Assembly (NCBI GenBank): GCA_019918135.1
Contig: WBZZ01003537.1
Span: forward strand, 194,501-258,500
Origin: Paulinella micropora
Taxonomy: Eukaryota > Cercozoa > Imbricatea > Euglyphida > Paulinellidae
Direction: 5' to 3'
DNA: 64,000 nucleotides
The notes beneath the pieces are model-generated. The model had not been told where the DNA came from and ran no database searches. It saw only the letters and a program-made list of their open reading frames with translations. Positions 11,139 through 20,246 of the stretch are shown here, piece after piece (position 1 is the first letter of the stretch; every line of letters starts with the position of its first letter). The position numbers were made by a program, and so were the translations under genes.

Positions 11139-13132
11139 CCGTTGGCTGTCGGCACCACCCTATAGGTCAAGCTCAGGCAGCTGATGTACTCCAAGCTTCT
11201 GTAGGCAATGCTGGAATACGTCATCGAACTTGTCGCGTAGATAATCCAGCGCTTGCTTCGCAGCGTGATCATTACCCGAGACACCAGCACCAGTAAGCTT
11301 ATCAACACGAAAGGACCTGTAAGGTTTCGCAGCCCGCTTTGGTCGGCGCTGGCCGCCCATACTGCCTTGTGGTCCGTATCAAGATCATCTTCGCATACTC
11401 CGAACTTTGCTCCAGATGCCGAGCCAGGCGACGCGCAGATGTGATCGAGGAGGTGCTTGCCTGTGCCCATGCCGCGCTGCTCACGCCGGGACCACCAGTA
11501 GGACCCTTCCACTGGGCACGAGAAGCCGCTCAGATTTCGCAGGCCCGTAGCGACGAGGACAGCCGCGAGTCTCTTGCCGTTCTCCGAACGTACCGGTGCT
11601 CCCTTATCATCGACCTCCCCGTGCTGACCGACGATGCCCTCCTCTTTTCGGCTGCATGCCGGCCCGAGCTTCGCGTTGGCATCCGCCACCGTGACCACAA
11701 GACCTTTGGCTCCAAAAAAAGCTATAGCTGCCTGCCAGGCCGCATACGCCTCTGACGACTCTTCTTCCTGCGTTTCCTGGGGAAAGTAGCCGTTGCCCAC
11801 ATAGATATCCTGAGCGCCGATAACACCCGAGGCGATACGCAGCCACATTTGCTGCCGGTGGTCGACGGGGGCTGACACCAGGTTGCAATACGGACCAAGG
11901 AAGTTAGCCACCGCGAATAGAACCCCACCCTTGCAGCGATTTTTCTCGCTGACCTCCGCAGGTTTTCCAAAAATCCGGAATCCATCCAGGCTGCATTTGG
12001 AAAGTTGCTTCTTGCCCATGCGGTGCTCCTGAGCCCCGATGACTAGCCAGCCCTCGTGCTTGCAGAATGATGCCCATTCCGCCGTGCCTACGTTGTCGTA
12101 TCCCGTTTTACCCTGCCAGTTGTGACTCGCGACGAGTAGCTTGAAGCCGGTATCGAACTGCTTGGAGCGGTGCTTCTTGGCTCGTTTCCGGACCCGACGG
12201 CCGCGCTTGGCTTCCGCCCTCGTGCTGCCCTCTGCAGGTGCTTGCGCAGGTTGGCCCCCCACTGCACTGGCCGCCGAATGCAGGGGCACCACATGCACAT
12301 CAGCACACCCAGACACACACTTAGGTGCATCGGCAGCCAATTCCGAAGACACCACCTGCACATCATCGACACATTCTTCATGCAGAGGCAAGACGCGATA
12401 TCCCGTCGCAGCTTCCTCCTTCCTTCCGGACCGCCGCTTCCCCACGCAGATGGATGCGAATAAGCCTTCGGACACGTTCCCTGTCCCTGAACCTGCGCCC
12501 AAGGGCCACATTGACCCCTCTGCCGAAGAATTTGAGATATTGAGTCGCTGCAACGCCGTCTGCCTGCTGTCATCGTCCTCGTAGACCAGCTCCAGGTGAC
12601 GAGACATTCGCTGGCCTTGCCACTCCATTACCGGGACCACCAGACCAAGACCGCTCATTTTGGAGGCGATCTCCTGTAGATTGGCGCGTTCTGAGAGCCC
12701 CCAGACAATCAGATTACGCCCGTCCTTGTCGTACCGATCTACCCGCCGGTACCGTCGAGGCGGCGGTGCCATCTGCCATATAGCGCCGCTCGCCTTATGT
12801 TGAAGCGCCGACCCGTGTGCCAGGTTTGGGGAGGAAGGATGAGGCGCAGCTAAGATAGCCTCTCCACGTGGTTCAGGAATTCCGTCATATACGCGAGCCC
12901 TCATCCTCCCATCCTGGGACATCGGGCCAGAGCCCGTCGAAGAGGCATTCCCACGGGGATTGTCCAGGTCTTCGGCGATTCTACCTTGTCCCATAAGGTA
13001 GCTCCGTGCTTCGCGTATTTGTAATCCATTGAGAGTAGTAGACGGCCAATGTCGCTGGCCATCACCGCCGCGCCTCTTTACGCCGAGGAAAGCGCCCGCC
13101 CATGCAAATAGCATCGGCGGTATCTGCAACAC
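11132..13132 (-). CDS. LINE APE-type endonuclease with N-terminal extension
   Basis: This frame would nick the target DNA to prime reverse transcription. The exonuclease-endonuclease-phosphatase fold is shown by GAQEHR (catalytic Glu, near residue 366), VTVADANAKLGP (the Asp/Asn active-site block), LDHICASP and the terminal DTDHKAVW (Asp-His). The first 300 residues are basic or low-complexity with no identified domain. After DTDHKAVW the true protein appears to continue in another frame (11160-11360, starting MGGQRRPKRAAKPYRSF), so the last 60 residues of the open frame are probably out of frame. An upstream start is possible, but no better ATG is evident. Confidence 0.75.
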   Translation of the reverse strand: MLQIPPMLFAWAGAFLGVKRRGGDGQRHWPSTTLNGLQIREARSYLMGQGRIAEDLDNPRGNASSTGSGPMSQDGRMRARVYDGIPEPRGEAILAAPHPSSPNLAHGSALQHKASGAIWQMAPPPRRYRRVDRYDKDGRNLIVWGLSERANLQEIASKMSGLGLVVPVMEWQGQRMSRHLELVYEDDDSRQTALQRLNISNSSAEGSMWPLGAGSGTGNVSEGLFASICVGKRRSGRKEEAATGYRVLPLHEECVDDVQVVSSELAADAPKCVSGCADVHVVPLHSAASAVGGQPAQAPAEGSTRAEAKRGRRVRKRAKKHRSKQFDTGFKLLVASHNWQGKTGYDNVGTAEWASFCKHEGWLVIGAQEHRMGKKQLSKCSLDGFRIFGKPAEVSEKNRCKGGVLFAVANFLGPYCNLVSAPVDHRQQMWLRIASGVIGAQDIYVGNGYFPQETQEEESSEAYAAWQAAIAFFGAKGLVVTVADANAKLGPACSRKEEGIVGQHGEVDDKGAPVRSENGKRLAAVLVATGLRNLSGFSCPVEGSYWWSRREQRGMGTGKHLLDHICASPGSASGAKFGVCEDDLDTDHKAVWAASADQSGLRNLTGPFVLISLLVLVSRVMITLRSKRWIIYATSSMTYSSIAYRSLEYISCLSLTYRVVPTANGW

Positions 13133-14048
13133 ACACTACACGCATTTCCGCCGGTGTCACTGGACGCTGCCGCGTCGCTTCGTGCCCTTCGGCGCCCGCC
13201 AGCACCCCCAGCGTCGCCAGAACCTGCCTCACGCACTACACACACTCTCCATCGCATCGCCAACGCCTCTACTCTCATGCCTTATGGACTTTCAGCTGCT
13301 CCTAACAATACACATCATGAGGTACGGGTGTCCCCGAGTGGAGCCAGATCGGACGGCGTGCCGCTGAAACTCTTTCCCCCACGTGGGTATAGAAGGCGCG
13401 AACCTAGCGGTACCTATAGGGTCTTACAGACAAGTATAGTAATCCCAGCCGAAGCTGCTCAGTTAGAAATGCAACGGTGGAGGGTGTGAATGCATGGGGC
13501 AAGGCACGGCAACGCAGCAAGGCACTGGCAAGGCATTGGGACCGACTGAAGCCCCTCTCCAACGTGCGCTCATCATGTGTTCCAGTTAGGCAACCCCGAA
13601 GAAGCGAAGATAGGGAGGAGACAAAACCCAGATAGGATGAAGATAGGATTAACATGAAGCCGAGTTGGAACAGGTCAACTCAGCCCCATCTCGGCTCAAT
13701 GTGAATCCTATCTTCAACCCATCTCGGTACTGTTTCCTCCGAATGCTCACCTCAACAAGATCACCAAACCGGAACTGGAAGCCCCCAGGCATTTACTCGG
13801 CAGGAAATTCGGCGAAAATGGGCTAACCAGAAAACCAGACCCAAACCAACAGCAAGAAAAACGAGCCAACCAACAGTCCAACAGACAACCCCACAACCTG
13901 CCTGGCCGAACCCCTACCGAGTAAATGCCCAGTTGAGAGTTGCGCATATCCCGGTGACCGCCCTCCCCAAGCGGTCACCTTCGTGGGGAGAGGCCCAACC
14001 ACCTCCTCTTCCCATGGAGTGCCATCTTGTGCACCCCTCCAGTAAGTC
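13133..14048. other. LINE 5' flank, no supported gene
   Basis: The first 250 bases are CG-rich and may hold the LINE 5' UTR. Further on are two inverted repeats: a stem of about 29 bases at 13638-13714, and a shorter pair (GCATTTACTCGG and CCGAGTAAATGC) around 13790 and 13920. No reading frame is convincing. Confidence 0.5.
13638..13714. repeat. Imperfect inverted repeat (stem-loop)
   Basis: GAAGATAGGATTAACATGAA and its continuation pair with a complementary arm ending TGAATCCTATCTTC across a loop of about 18 bases, with a couple of mismatches. Function unknown; it may be the heart of a small palindromic element. Confidence 0.6.
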
Positions 14049-14130
<82 letters not shown>

Positions 14131-14396
14131 GTGCTTCTCTGTCAATGGCTGATGCATTTCTGCACATGCGCCTCCATCGTCTCACCCGTGAGGGGAGTAC
14201 GAAGAATTGACGATAGGCTGTAATGACACCCCCGCAAGGGCAGTTCCAACACTTCCAGACGGACCGGTATGTTCAATGAAAATACTGGTCCAGACGGACC
14301 GGTATGTTCAATGAAAATACTGGTGGCACCGACGGGAATCGAACTGGCGACAGGGCCCAGATGGTAGAACTTGACCACTGGGCTATCACGGTGTCC
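14049..14396 (-). mobile_element. tRNA-derived SINE, copy 4
   Basis: A complete copy: tRNA-like head at 14396-14322, doubled AGTATTTTCATTGAACATACC segment as in copy 1, and a (TTA)n tail at 14130-14049. It lies beside the (TAA)n tract that was the landing site of the Ty3 element. Confidence 0.8.
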
Positions 14397-14493
<97 letters not shown>

Positions 14494-14494
14494 T
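14397..14494. repeat. (TAA)n tract interrupted by the Ty3 element
   Basis: A pure TAA microsatellite ending AATAT directly at the left LTR. The tract resumes with AATAT after the right LTR and then runs into a LINE 3' fragment, so it was one retroposon tail before the Ty3 insertion. Confidence 0.75.
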
Positions 14495-15106
14495 TGTGAG
14501 TTTGTATACAACTCTTCAAGTAGGCAGATACAACGAACTCTTAATAAGAACACTATGGCTGCTTTGAGTCCTGACTCAGGGTGAGCAGGTGAAATAGAAG
14601 TAAATAGTAGAGAGGTCACTTCGTTTATTTACATAATTTCGAACTCATTGCAGGCTTGGGTGCAACGTACGATCAAGTGTAGAACGTAAATTGTGAGGTC
14701 TCCAGTTCTCAAACGGATAGTGTCCTTTGTCTTCAAGTTAACAGTCATAAAACGGATAGTGTCGGGTTGTTGGACTTGAAAATTCCCAAATCGATTTGGG
14801 AAGCCTATGCGAAAATGACTGGGAACGGAAAAGACAGTTACATATTGTGTTTTTCCGCCAATCCTTCTCTTTGTCCACAAAGTTTACCGTAAAACGTGTT
14901 TCACGGGAAATAGGTAATGCGGATGGGAAAAGTGGCAATAGCTAAAAAGAACTTTGAACTGATCGTTTGAAATCATTTCTGAACGGAATCGAAAACTATT
15001 TAGTGAAGTCAAAACGTCGTGCAGAAGAGAATCTGATGAACCGGTCAAAAAGAGTGACTTATCAACGGTAAAGGTTTTGGCCGGTCGTTAAGGTGCTCAG
15101 TCTGAT
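14495..15106 (-). repeat. Ty3 3' LTR
   Basis: A 612-bp repeat running TGTGAG...TCTGAT on the plus strand. By eye it differs from the other LTR at one base (GGTGCTCAG here, GGTGCGCAG there), so the insertion is recent. Confidence 0.9.
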
Positions 15107-15121
15107 AGCTCCCCCCCCCAG
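15107..15121 (-). promoter_or_regulatory. Ty3 polypurine tract
   Basis: On the minus strand a CTGGGGGGGGGAGCT run abuts the 3' LTR, as expected for the plus-strand primer of an LTR element. Confidence 0.65.
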
Positions 15122-15607
15122 ACCTAACAGTTGAGTTGAGTTGCGTACAGAATGAGTGATTAACGAACGAAGTATGTTGTCTCACCAAAAAAAATGTTCA
15201 AAAGGAAAAAGAGAGGTGGGTGAATCTCTTAAACCATTGGAGAGTAGAAGAATGATGCGTCTATACTGGCGCAATGCGGATGATGATCAACCGGGGCCGG
15301 ATATTCATGATCTGTAGCGGGACTGGGACAATTGAGGCACAGTAGCGAGCAGTGATATCGGGAGGCGATGTCGAGCCGTAGAGAATTAGGTGACCGGGTA
15401 TCACACAGCCAAGATGAATCAATGAAGCGCCAAGTATGTCGTGCCGATATAACCACTGAGGGGTTCAAGTTCGGTGAGAGCAATCGTTGACCTGCAGGCA
15501 CAAGAGGCGATCAAGGACTTACATGGGTACGCCGGTCATGGCGTAATACTTCTAGGGACGATGACGGTTCAAGTGGGAAAAGCGCTGGGCGGGGGCGGGT
15601 GAAGCCA

Positions 15608-16934
15608 TTACGATGGGTAAAACCCACTTGAGAGTGAAAGGGGGTGGCTACTCCTTGGATTTTGCTTGCTTGCCCTTCTGGAAGACATGAAGCGGGAAGG
15701 ATTTGCCGGTGATGAGAGTACCTCGAAGACGCTTAAAAACGTTGGCTGAGAGTCGGCCTTTGTCCTTAATCTTTCTGAAGGAACGCCACTCGATGCGTCA
15801 ATGAACGACTTGATCGTTAGTGATATCGAAGAGGAGGGGCTTCCAGAAGGCCAGGGGCTTACTCCAGCTGTGAATGGTAGCTTATCCTTCGTGTCTTCGT
15901 AGATGGGGCGGAAGAGAGGGTAGGTGTCCGAAGTGATACCAAGTTGATAGACCACGAGGTCATCTTCCTCGTCTTCCGGATCCTCGTCCAGAACAGTGCC
16001 AACCTTGACTTGGTTACGGTCGATGAAAGCAACGACTTCACCAGTGGTGTAGTTGACAGTGTCGTCATCGTAGTCGTCCACTGCGACTGGATTAAGCGGG
16101 GCGACGCCATCAGTGGGGGCAGTGTACGGAGAGAGGTGTGAGCGGTCGATCCGCTTCAATATTTTATTGGTTTTGAGGTGGCGAAGTTTAAAGCAGTTAG
16201 AGTTGACCTGCTCTAAAATCGTGAAGAGGCCGTCGAACTGAAGGACAGACGAGGCGGGGATTCCTTGCTTTGAGGGTTTAGGGCGGTAGACGGTGACGGT
16301 GTCGCCAATCTTCCACTCCTTAACGGCTCTGCGGCGGCCCTTGTTCTTCTGAGCAACAGATCGGGCGCGAGAGACGTCTGTGCAGGTACTGATATACGCC
16401 GTGACTGCAGCGCGAGCGCGGCGCAGCAGTTTGATTTGCTCTGAAGATTGAAGCGAAAGCGTAGGGGAAGTGTCAAGAGCGGCGCTTGAGGCGGAGGCGC
16501 GGGCAGTAACGATCTCCGGGGAATCGAAAAAGTCCAGTGTGCACCGAGGTTTGCGTGCTAACATACCCTCAAAGGCGGTTGTACCTGTAGCCGTGGACAC
16601 ATAGGTGTTCTGGGCGAAGGAGAGGGACGGGATGATGCTAGGCCAGTTCGATTTGTCTGTCTTGGGTAGAGATTGAATTGCTGAGCGGATCGCCTTATGC
16701 CGGCATTCCACGAAGCCGAGTTGATGGTGTGAGTAGGGTGCGGTGGTCAGCAAGTCGAGGCCGGCCTCACTGCAGAAGCGTTTGGCTAATGTACCTACAA
16801 ACGAGCTGTGGTAGTCGGAGAAGATGGACTCCGGAAAACCAAAAATGTATGCCCATCGGTTGAGGATGATCTCAACTGTTTCTTCGACTGAGGTAGAGAT
16901 GCAGGGGATGAATTGAAGAAATCCTGAGAAGAGG
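15608..16934 (-). pseudogene. Ty3 integrase, core and C-terminal part (3' fragment)
   Basis: Integrase inserts the element cDNA into the genome. The fragment begins inside the catalytic core just after the first catalytic Asp region, with LFSGFLQFIPC. It continues through FPESIFSDYHSSFVG, holding the second Asp, and HHQLGFVECRHKAIRSAI, holding the third acidic residue (Glu). A C-terminal domain follows with QFDGLFTILEQVN (GPY/F-like) and then an acidic tail. The open frame extends into the provirus terminus and acquires a Met there at 17029, which is an artefact of the insertion. The N-terminal half lies 21 kb away at 38055-38606. Confidence 0.85.
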
Positions 16935-16940
16935 TCGATG
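16935..16940. repeat. Provirus target-site duplication, left copy
   Basis: TCGATG here recurs directly after the other end of the provirus. Six bases is the usual Polinton/Maverick duplication length. Confidence 0.85.
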
Positions 16941-17186
16941 AGAAGATGATTACCGCTTTTCCGCAGGTATTTTTTACCGAAAATATCTCCAATCAAGCCC
17001 ATTTTGTCATATCTCTTGATTGAAACCATTTTTTGTAAAAATCCTTACAGCCAAACTTTACAGAAATAATTACCCTTTTCGCGCAGGTATTTTTCAAGCA
17101 AAATACCAGCCTGAAAAGGGTCTTTTAGGACCAAAAATCAACAAACAAGAAATAATTAAGAAATCAAGTAGAAATCAAAAAGGAAG
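16941..17186 (+). repeat. Provirus terminal inverted repeat, left
   Basis: The outer 127 bases are identical to the inverse complement of the right end. The inner part then shows scattered substitutions and a short indel until the match ends at AAAAAGGAAG. It contains a repeated motif (CCGCAGGTATTTTTTACC near the tip, CGCGCAGGTATTTTT about 120 bp inside) and a hairpin. Protein-primed replication would start at these tips. Confidence 0.92.
17072..17121. repeat. Hairpin inside left TIR
   Basis: ACCCTTTTCG and TGAAAAGGGT form outer arms, and GGTATTTT with AAAATACC form an inner stem. The same structure occurs in the right TIR, where the outer arms match perfectly. Confidence 0.65.
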
Positions 17187-17359
17187 AAGGAAATTACCTT
17201 ATCCGTTGTTGCCACCACCCTCCACCTTTATCACAAACAAGTATGATATGAGAAAAAATCTCTTTACAAGCAGGGGGGTTTTTTTGTTTTTTTTGGAATA
17301 AAATAATACACACTAGTTTATACTCCTATGTGCCAAAGGAGTTTAGTGGATAGACCACT
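17187..17359. other. Left subterminal spacer of provirus
   Basis: AT-rich non-coding sequence between the TIR and the first gene, with a T-run and no recognised motif. Confidence 0.5.
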
Positions 17360-17872
17360 TTATATAGCATAATTGTTCCTCACTTGGAACATATCATTTC
17401 CATTTTCAACATTCATATCATCTCCTCCATCATTATCATTCTTATCTCTTATGTATTTCATTAGAGAACGATTGAAAGACAATCCTTCTTTATCTATTCC
17501 ATCAAAAATACGGTCTTGTATTTCTATCTTAAACTCAGAAAGATTTTCTTTTCTCCAAGCATAAAAAAGTCTGATTTCTTTTTCTTTTTTGAATAAAGTC
17601 ATTCGTCTTTTTTGTTTAAACATTCTGTCATTTTCAACCCTTTCACTTTCCTTATCAAGTTTGCGAATTACTTGATTAATAGCACTTAGTTTGATGAGGT
17701 GTGGTTGTTTTTTTTCGTTCAATAAATCAATTTCTCTGTCAATCTTATTGATTTTTTCTTCACAAACTATTTTGCTTTTTTTTAGATTGGTTCTACTCTC
17801 TTTGTTCGCCTCAAAGATTTCTAACCAATCTTCTTTCGTTCTTTGTTCTTTCGTGATCAGACTTTCAGTCAT
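17360..17872 (-). CDS. Coiled-coil protein, unknown function
   Basis: No recognised domain. The frame extends upstream to 17950, but the ATG beginning MTESLITKEQ (about 17872) follows an AAAATAAA leader and is the likelier start, giving about 170 residues. The protein is highly charged, with long Lys/Glu helices (KIDREIDLLNEKK) predicted to form coiled coils, and an acidic Asp/Asn-rich end. It reads toward the left terminus as the outermost gene of the provirus. An upstream TTTTACCGCATTACCGC resembles a motif in the TIR and upstream of PolB, which hints at shared early control. Confidence 0.55.
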   Translation of the reverse strand: MTESLITKEQRTKEDWLEIFEANKESRTNLKKSKIVCEEKINKIDREIDLLNEKKQPHLIKLSAINQVIRKLDKESERVENDRMFKQKRRMTLFKKEKEIRLFYAWRKENLSEFKIEIQDRIFDGIDKEGLSFNRSLMKYIRDKNDNDGGDDMNVENGNDMFQVRNNYAI

Positions 17873-18060
17873 TTTATTTTTGCGGTAATGCGGTAAAATG
17901 GTACCTCCCCACCGCGGAGTGTTTGGACAACTTTTTTTCTGGATTTTCATTCCGTTTGCCTAAATTACATTAACTATTTCCAAAAATTCACCCCGCAACT
18001 CCGGCCCCAGAAATAAAAAAAGGAAATTGCTAAAAAACTGACAACCTAAACCGAAATCAT

Positions 18061-18734
18061 GTGTCAGAAAAAGCCTTCTCAAAAGCTGGGATGTTTGATA
18101 ATCCCAAGGTCAAGAAGGCGACCGACGAGCTCTTTGCTCACTTGGAGGCGAACGGGTCTATGGACCAAATCACCAACATCCTGCGGAGAGCCCAGCTTGG
18201 GGAGTTGAAGGATGCCCCCGCCCCGTCCCAGCCGACCCCGCCCCTGGGCCAGCCCCGACCGACCCCGACCCAGCCGACCCCGCACCCGCCGACCCCGCCC
18301 CAGTCCCAACCGCCCCCGCCGACCCTGCCCCAGTCCCAGCACCTAACGACCCAGCCCCTGCCGAACCCGCCCCGCACCGTCCAATACCTGAAATAGGTTG
18401 GTCCTCATTTGAGCAATCAGGAAGGCATGTTGAGGGTAAGCAATTTGTTCAAGTTCATACCGAATTCATCCAGGCAAGAAAAAAAGTGAGGTCTTATATG
18501 TTCAAAGCTTACGGTGGCGATTTTTTTGAAGAAAACCCAGAAGAGAAAAAAAATGAATACTACTTTGGTTGGGCAAGAGTTGATACTACTATAAGAAAAC
18601 CAAAAAATGAGAAATTATTTCTTGTGTCGGTGGGCGAGCCAGACGAGTTGATTATTTTCAATTCCATTACAGCCATCAGCAGGGTCTTGAAGGAGAGAAC
18701 CATCGCAATCAAGTGGATTCTTCCAGTTAATTAA
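18061..18734 (+). CDS. Helical N-terminus, Pro/Ala linker and globular C-terminus, split by a frame change
   Basis: Unknown function. One frame (18061-18396, GTG or the ATG at 18091) gives a helical segment (DELFAHLEANGSMDQITNIL) and runs into a very CG-rich tract of about 170 bp read as Pro/Thr/Gln. In the next frame the same tract reads PADPAP-type repeats and continues without a stop into a well-formed domain (IPEIGWSSFEQSGRHVEG, then FFEENPEEKKNEYYFGWARV) ending at 18734. The natural reading is a single protein whose frame changes by one base within the tract. This may be programmed, a slippage mutation, or an assembly error in the CG-rich repeat. The tract contrasts strongly with the AT-rich provirus. 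Confidence 0.5.
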
Positions 18735-18749
18735 ATCATTTTTCTCACT

Positions 18750-19727
18750 TCACAAATCCAGTATTACTTTCGCTTTCTTTTCTCTTTTGCTCGTCCGGAT
18801 ATTTCCTTCATCAATACTTTCTCTTTTTAACTGTTCCTTTGTTTTCTTTTCTTTTGTTATTTCTTTAACTTGTTCATTAATTTGTTTTTCTTCGTCCGCC
18901 GGTTTATCAAATTTGGTCTTTAATAGTTCCCTAGGACTGACTAGCTCGTCTGAATTCAATATTAATTTAAATCCCTTTCTTCCGACGACGGTGTAAATCT
19001 GCTTGCTGTATTGCTTTCCCCCTTTTGAAAATAAATTCCTTTTCAACTCCTTTCTCACTCTATCTCCCTTTTCATATTCGTCAATAAGACCGTCCCGTTG
19101 AATAAGTTGTTTATTTTTATTTACTCCCTTAAATACATCAATCGGTCTATTTTGAATTGTTCTATGAAACCGCATATTATAAGCATCTACCATATCATCA
19201 ATCCAAGAAAGCCAGTCAAAATTACCATTAGTTTCAAATAGAATATCAAGCCACCGTCTAATGGTTCTTATTACTCTATCTACAATCGCAAGAGCCCGAT
19301 GGTCTCCTATTTCAACCGTCCGGTGTTCAATATTATTCTCTCTGAAATAATCTTTAACCATTCCTTTATATTCACTCCCGCTGTCGGTTGTAATGCTTTC
19401 TGGTGTGTATGGTATTGATTTCAAAGCCATATAAACTTCTTTCGCCGTTTTGTTTTTAAGCGGTTTAATGATTAAAAATCTACTGTGAGTGTCAATCCAA
19501 AACAACATCCAAGCATAGCCTTTATTTCCTTTCTTGTCTTTAAGTTTAGACATATCAGCCAAATCTACAAATACTTGTTTAAGTGGTTTGTCAGACCATA
19601 TAGTATTCCATTTATCAGTCGGCAATCTTTTCTGGTAATGAATTTCAAGTGCTTGTTGCTCCTTTCTTTCATCCTCATCCGCACCTCCGGGTTCATTGTT
19701 TTGTGGATTGCTGTGTTTGTGGTCCAT
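18750..19727 (-). CDS. Retrovirus-like (rve) integrase of the provirus
   Basis: This 325-residue DDE-type integrase would join the provirus ends to host DNA, here producing a 6-bp stagger. The RNase H-like core shows KQVFVDLADM (first Asp, about residue 54), ESITTDSGSEYKG (second Asp, about residue 115) and HRALAIVDRVIRTIRRWLD, where the third acidic position (about residue 150) is Asp where Glu is usual, 34 residues after the second. A chromatin-reader-sized C-terminal segment follows (YTVVGRKGFKLILNS) and then a Lys/Glu-rich tail. No obvious HHCC finger precedes the core. It is adjacent to the small gene upstream and separated by 15 bases from the convergent gene on its other side. Confidence 0.9.
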   Translation of the reverse strand: MDHKHSNPQNNEPGGADEDERKEQQALEIHYQKRLPTDKWNTIWSDKPLKQVFVDLADMSKLKDKKGNKGYAWMLFWIDTHSRFLIIKPLKNKTAKEVYMALKSIPYTPESITTDSGSEYKGMVKDYFRENNIEHRTVEIGDHRALAIVDRVIRTIRRWLDILFETNGNFDWLSWIDDMVDAYNMRFHRTIQNRPIDVFKGVNKNKQLIQRDGLIDEYEKGDRVRKELKRNLFSKGGKQYSKQIYTVVGRKGFKLILNSDELVSPRELLKTKFDKPADEEKQINEQVKEITKEKKTKEQLKRESIDEGNIRTSKREKKAKVILDL

Positions 19728-19985
19728 CTAATACTTAATGACACCTAATGTTGTATCTCTATATATTGATCTTTCTTTTTTTTCAAGTTCAAAACAATAA
19801 TTAGAACAAAACTCATACATATAAAACCAATCAAAGCTATCATCAATGGCCGTAATCTGCCTGTTCGCTAAACACAGTGTTAATCCACACACGTAGCAAC
19901 TAGTGAAGTCATACATACGATGATTATATAGGTAGTCCATAATGTGTAAACGAACATCTAATGGTAGGTTTTTTATCTTGTTCAT
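19728..19985 (-). CDS. Small protein with F-box-like N-terminus and Cys pairs
   Basis: I chose the ATG at 19985 (MNKIKNLPLDVRLHIMDYLY). The frame continues upstream, but that part overlaps the plus-strand small gene and reads poorly. The product of 85 residues begins with an LPxDV-x-I-x-x-YL pattern reminiscent of F-box helices and carries CYVCGLTLC and CSNYC, which could bind zinc. It ends immediately before the integrase start codon, so the two may be co-transcribed. If the F-box reading holds, it may redirect host ubiquitin ligases, but the match is short. Confidence 0.5.
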   Translation of the reverse strand: MNKIKNLPLDVRLHIMDYLYNHRMYDFTSCYVCGLTLCLANRQITAIDDSFDWFYMYEFCSNYCFELEKKERSIYRDTTLGVIKY

Positions 19986-19993
19986 TATATAGT

Positions 19994-20243
19994 ATGAGAT
20001 TTTCAAAGTCAAGTGTAAAAATATACAACTACAACACCAAAAGGAAAAACAATTCATTTCGGTGATGTCAGATATGAGCATTATAAAGACCGCATTGGAC
20101 TTTTTTCGCATCTCAACCATTTAGACAAAGAAAGAAGAAGAAATTATAGAGCAAGAGCAAAAGCTATAAGAAATTCAAAAGGTGAATTAACTTATAATAA
20201 TCCAGAGTATGCTAATTACTATTCTTATCATTATTTGTGGTAG
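19994..20243 (+). CDS. Small conserved-type protein (DUF5754-like), frame-shifted
   Basis: An ATG at 19994 opens MRFSKSSVKIYNYN. After the run of five A residues near 20017 the next frame continues as TTTTPKGKTIHFGDVRYEHY and stays open to the stop at 20243. Together they make about 82 residues with the GKTIHFGD core and a basic RRRNYRARAKAIR segment seen in a small protein common in large DNA viruses and PLVs (DUF5754, from memory). Function is unknown. The break is one base at a homopolymer, so an assembly error is as likely as decay. It diverges from the F-box-like gene with only 8 bases between start codons. Confidence 0.55.
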
Positions 20244-20246
20244 TTT

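Larger units (their letters stand above)
7893..13132 (-). mobile_element. Non-LTR retrotransposon (LINE), nearly full length
   Basis: In minus-strand order it has an N-terminal region, an APE-type endonuclease, a linker, a reverse transcriptase, a C-terminal Cys/His segment, a short 3' UTR and a (TTA)n tail at 7967-7893. There are no LTRs. The frame is broken at about 11.35, 11.15 and 10.69 kb, so this copy is probably inactive unless these are assembly errors. A 3'-end fragment of the same family lies at 47546-47598. I cannot assign a clade. Shared 3' ends suggest this LINE family supplies the machinery for the local SINEs. Confidence 0.85.

Noticed and set aside
15608..17029. 473-residue integrase starting in the provirus TIR
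   Set aside because: The Met and first 30 residues come from the TIR sequence. This is an accidental fusion created by the insertion.
18079..18377. Gly/Arg-rich minus-strand frames opposite the Pro-rich gene
   Set aside because: They are complements of the CG-rich Pro/Ala repeat and show no domain.
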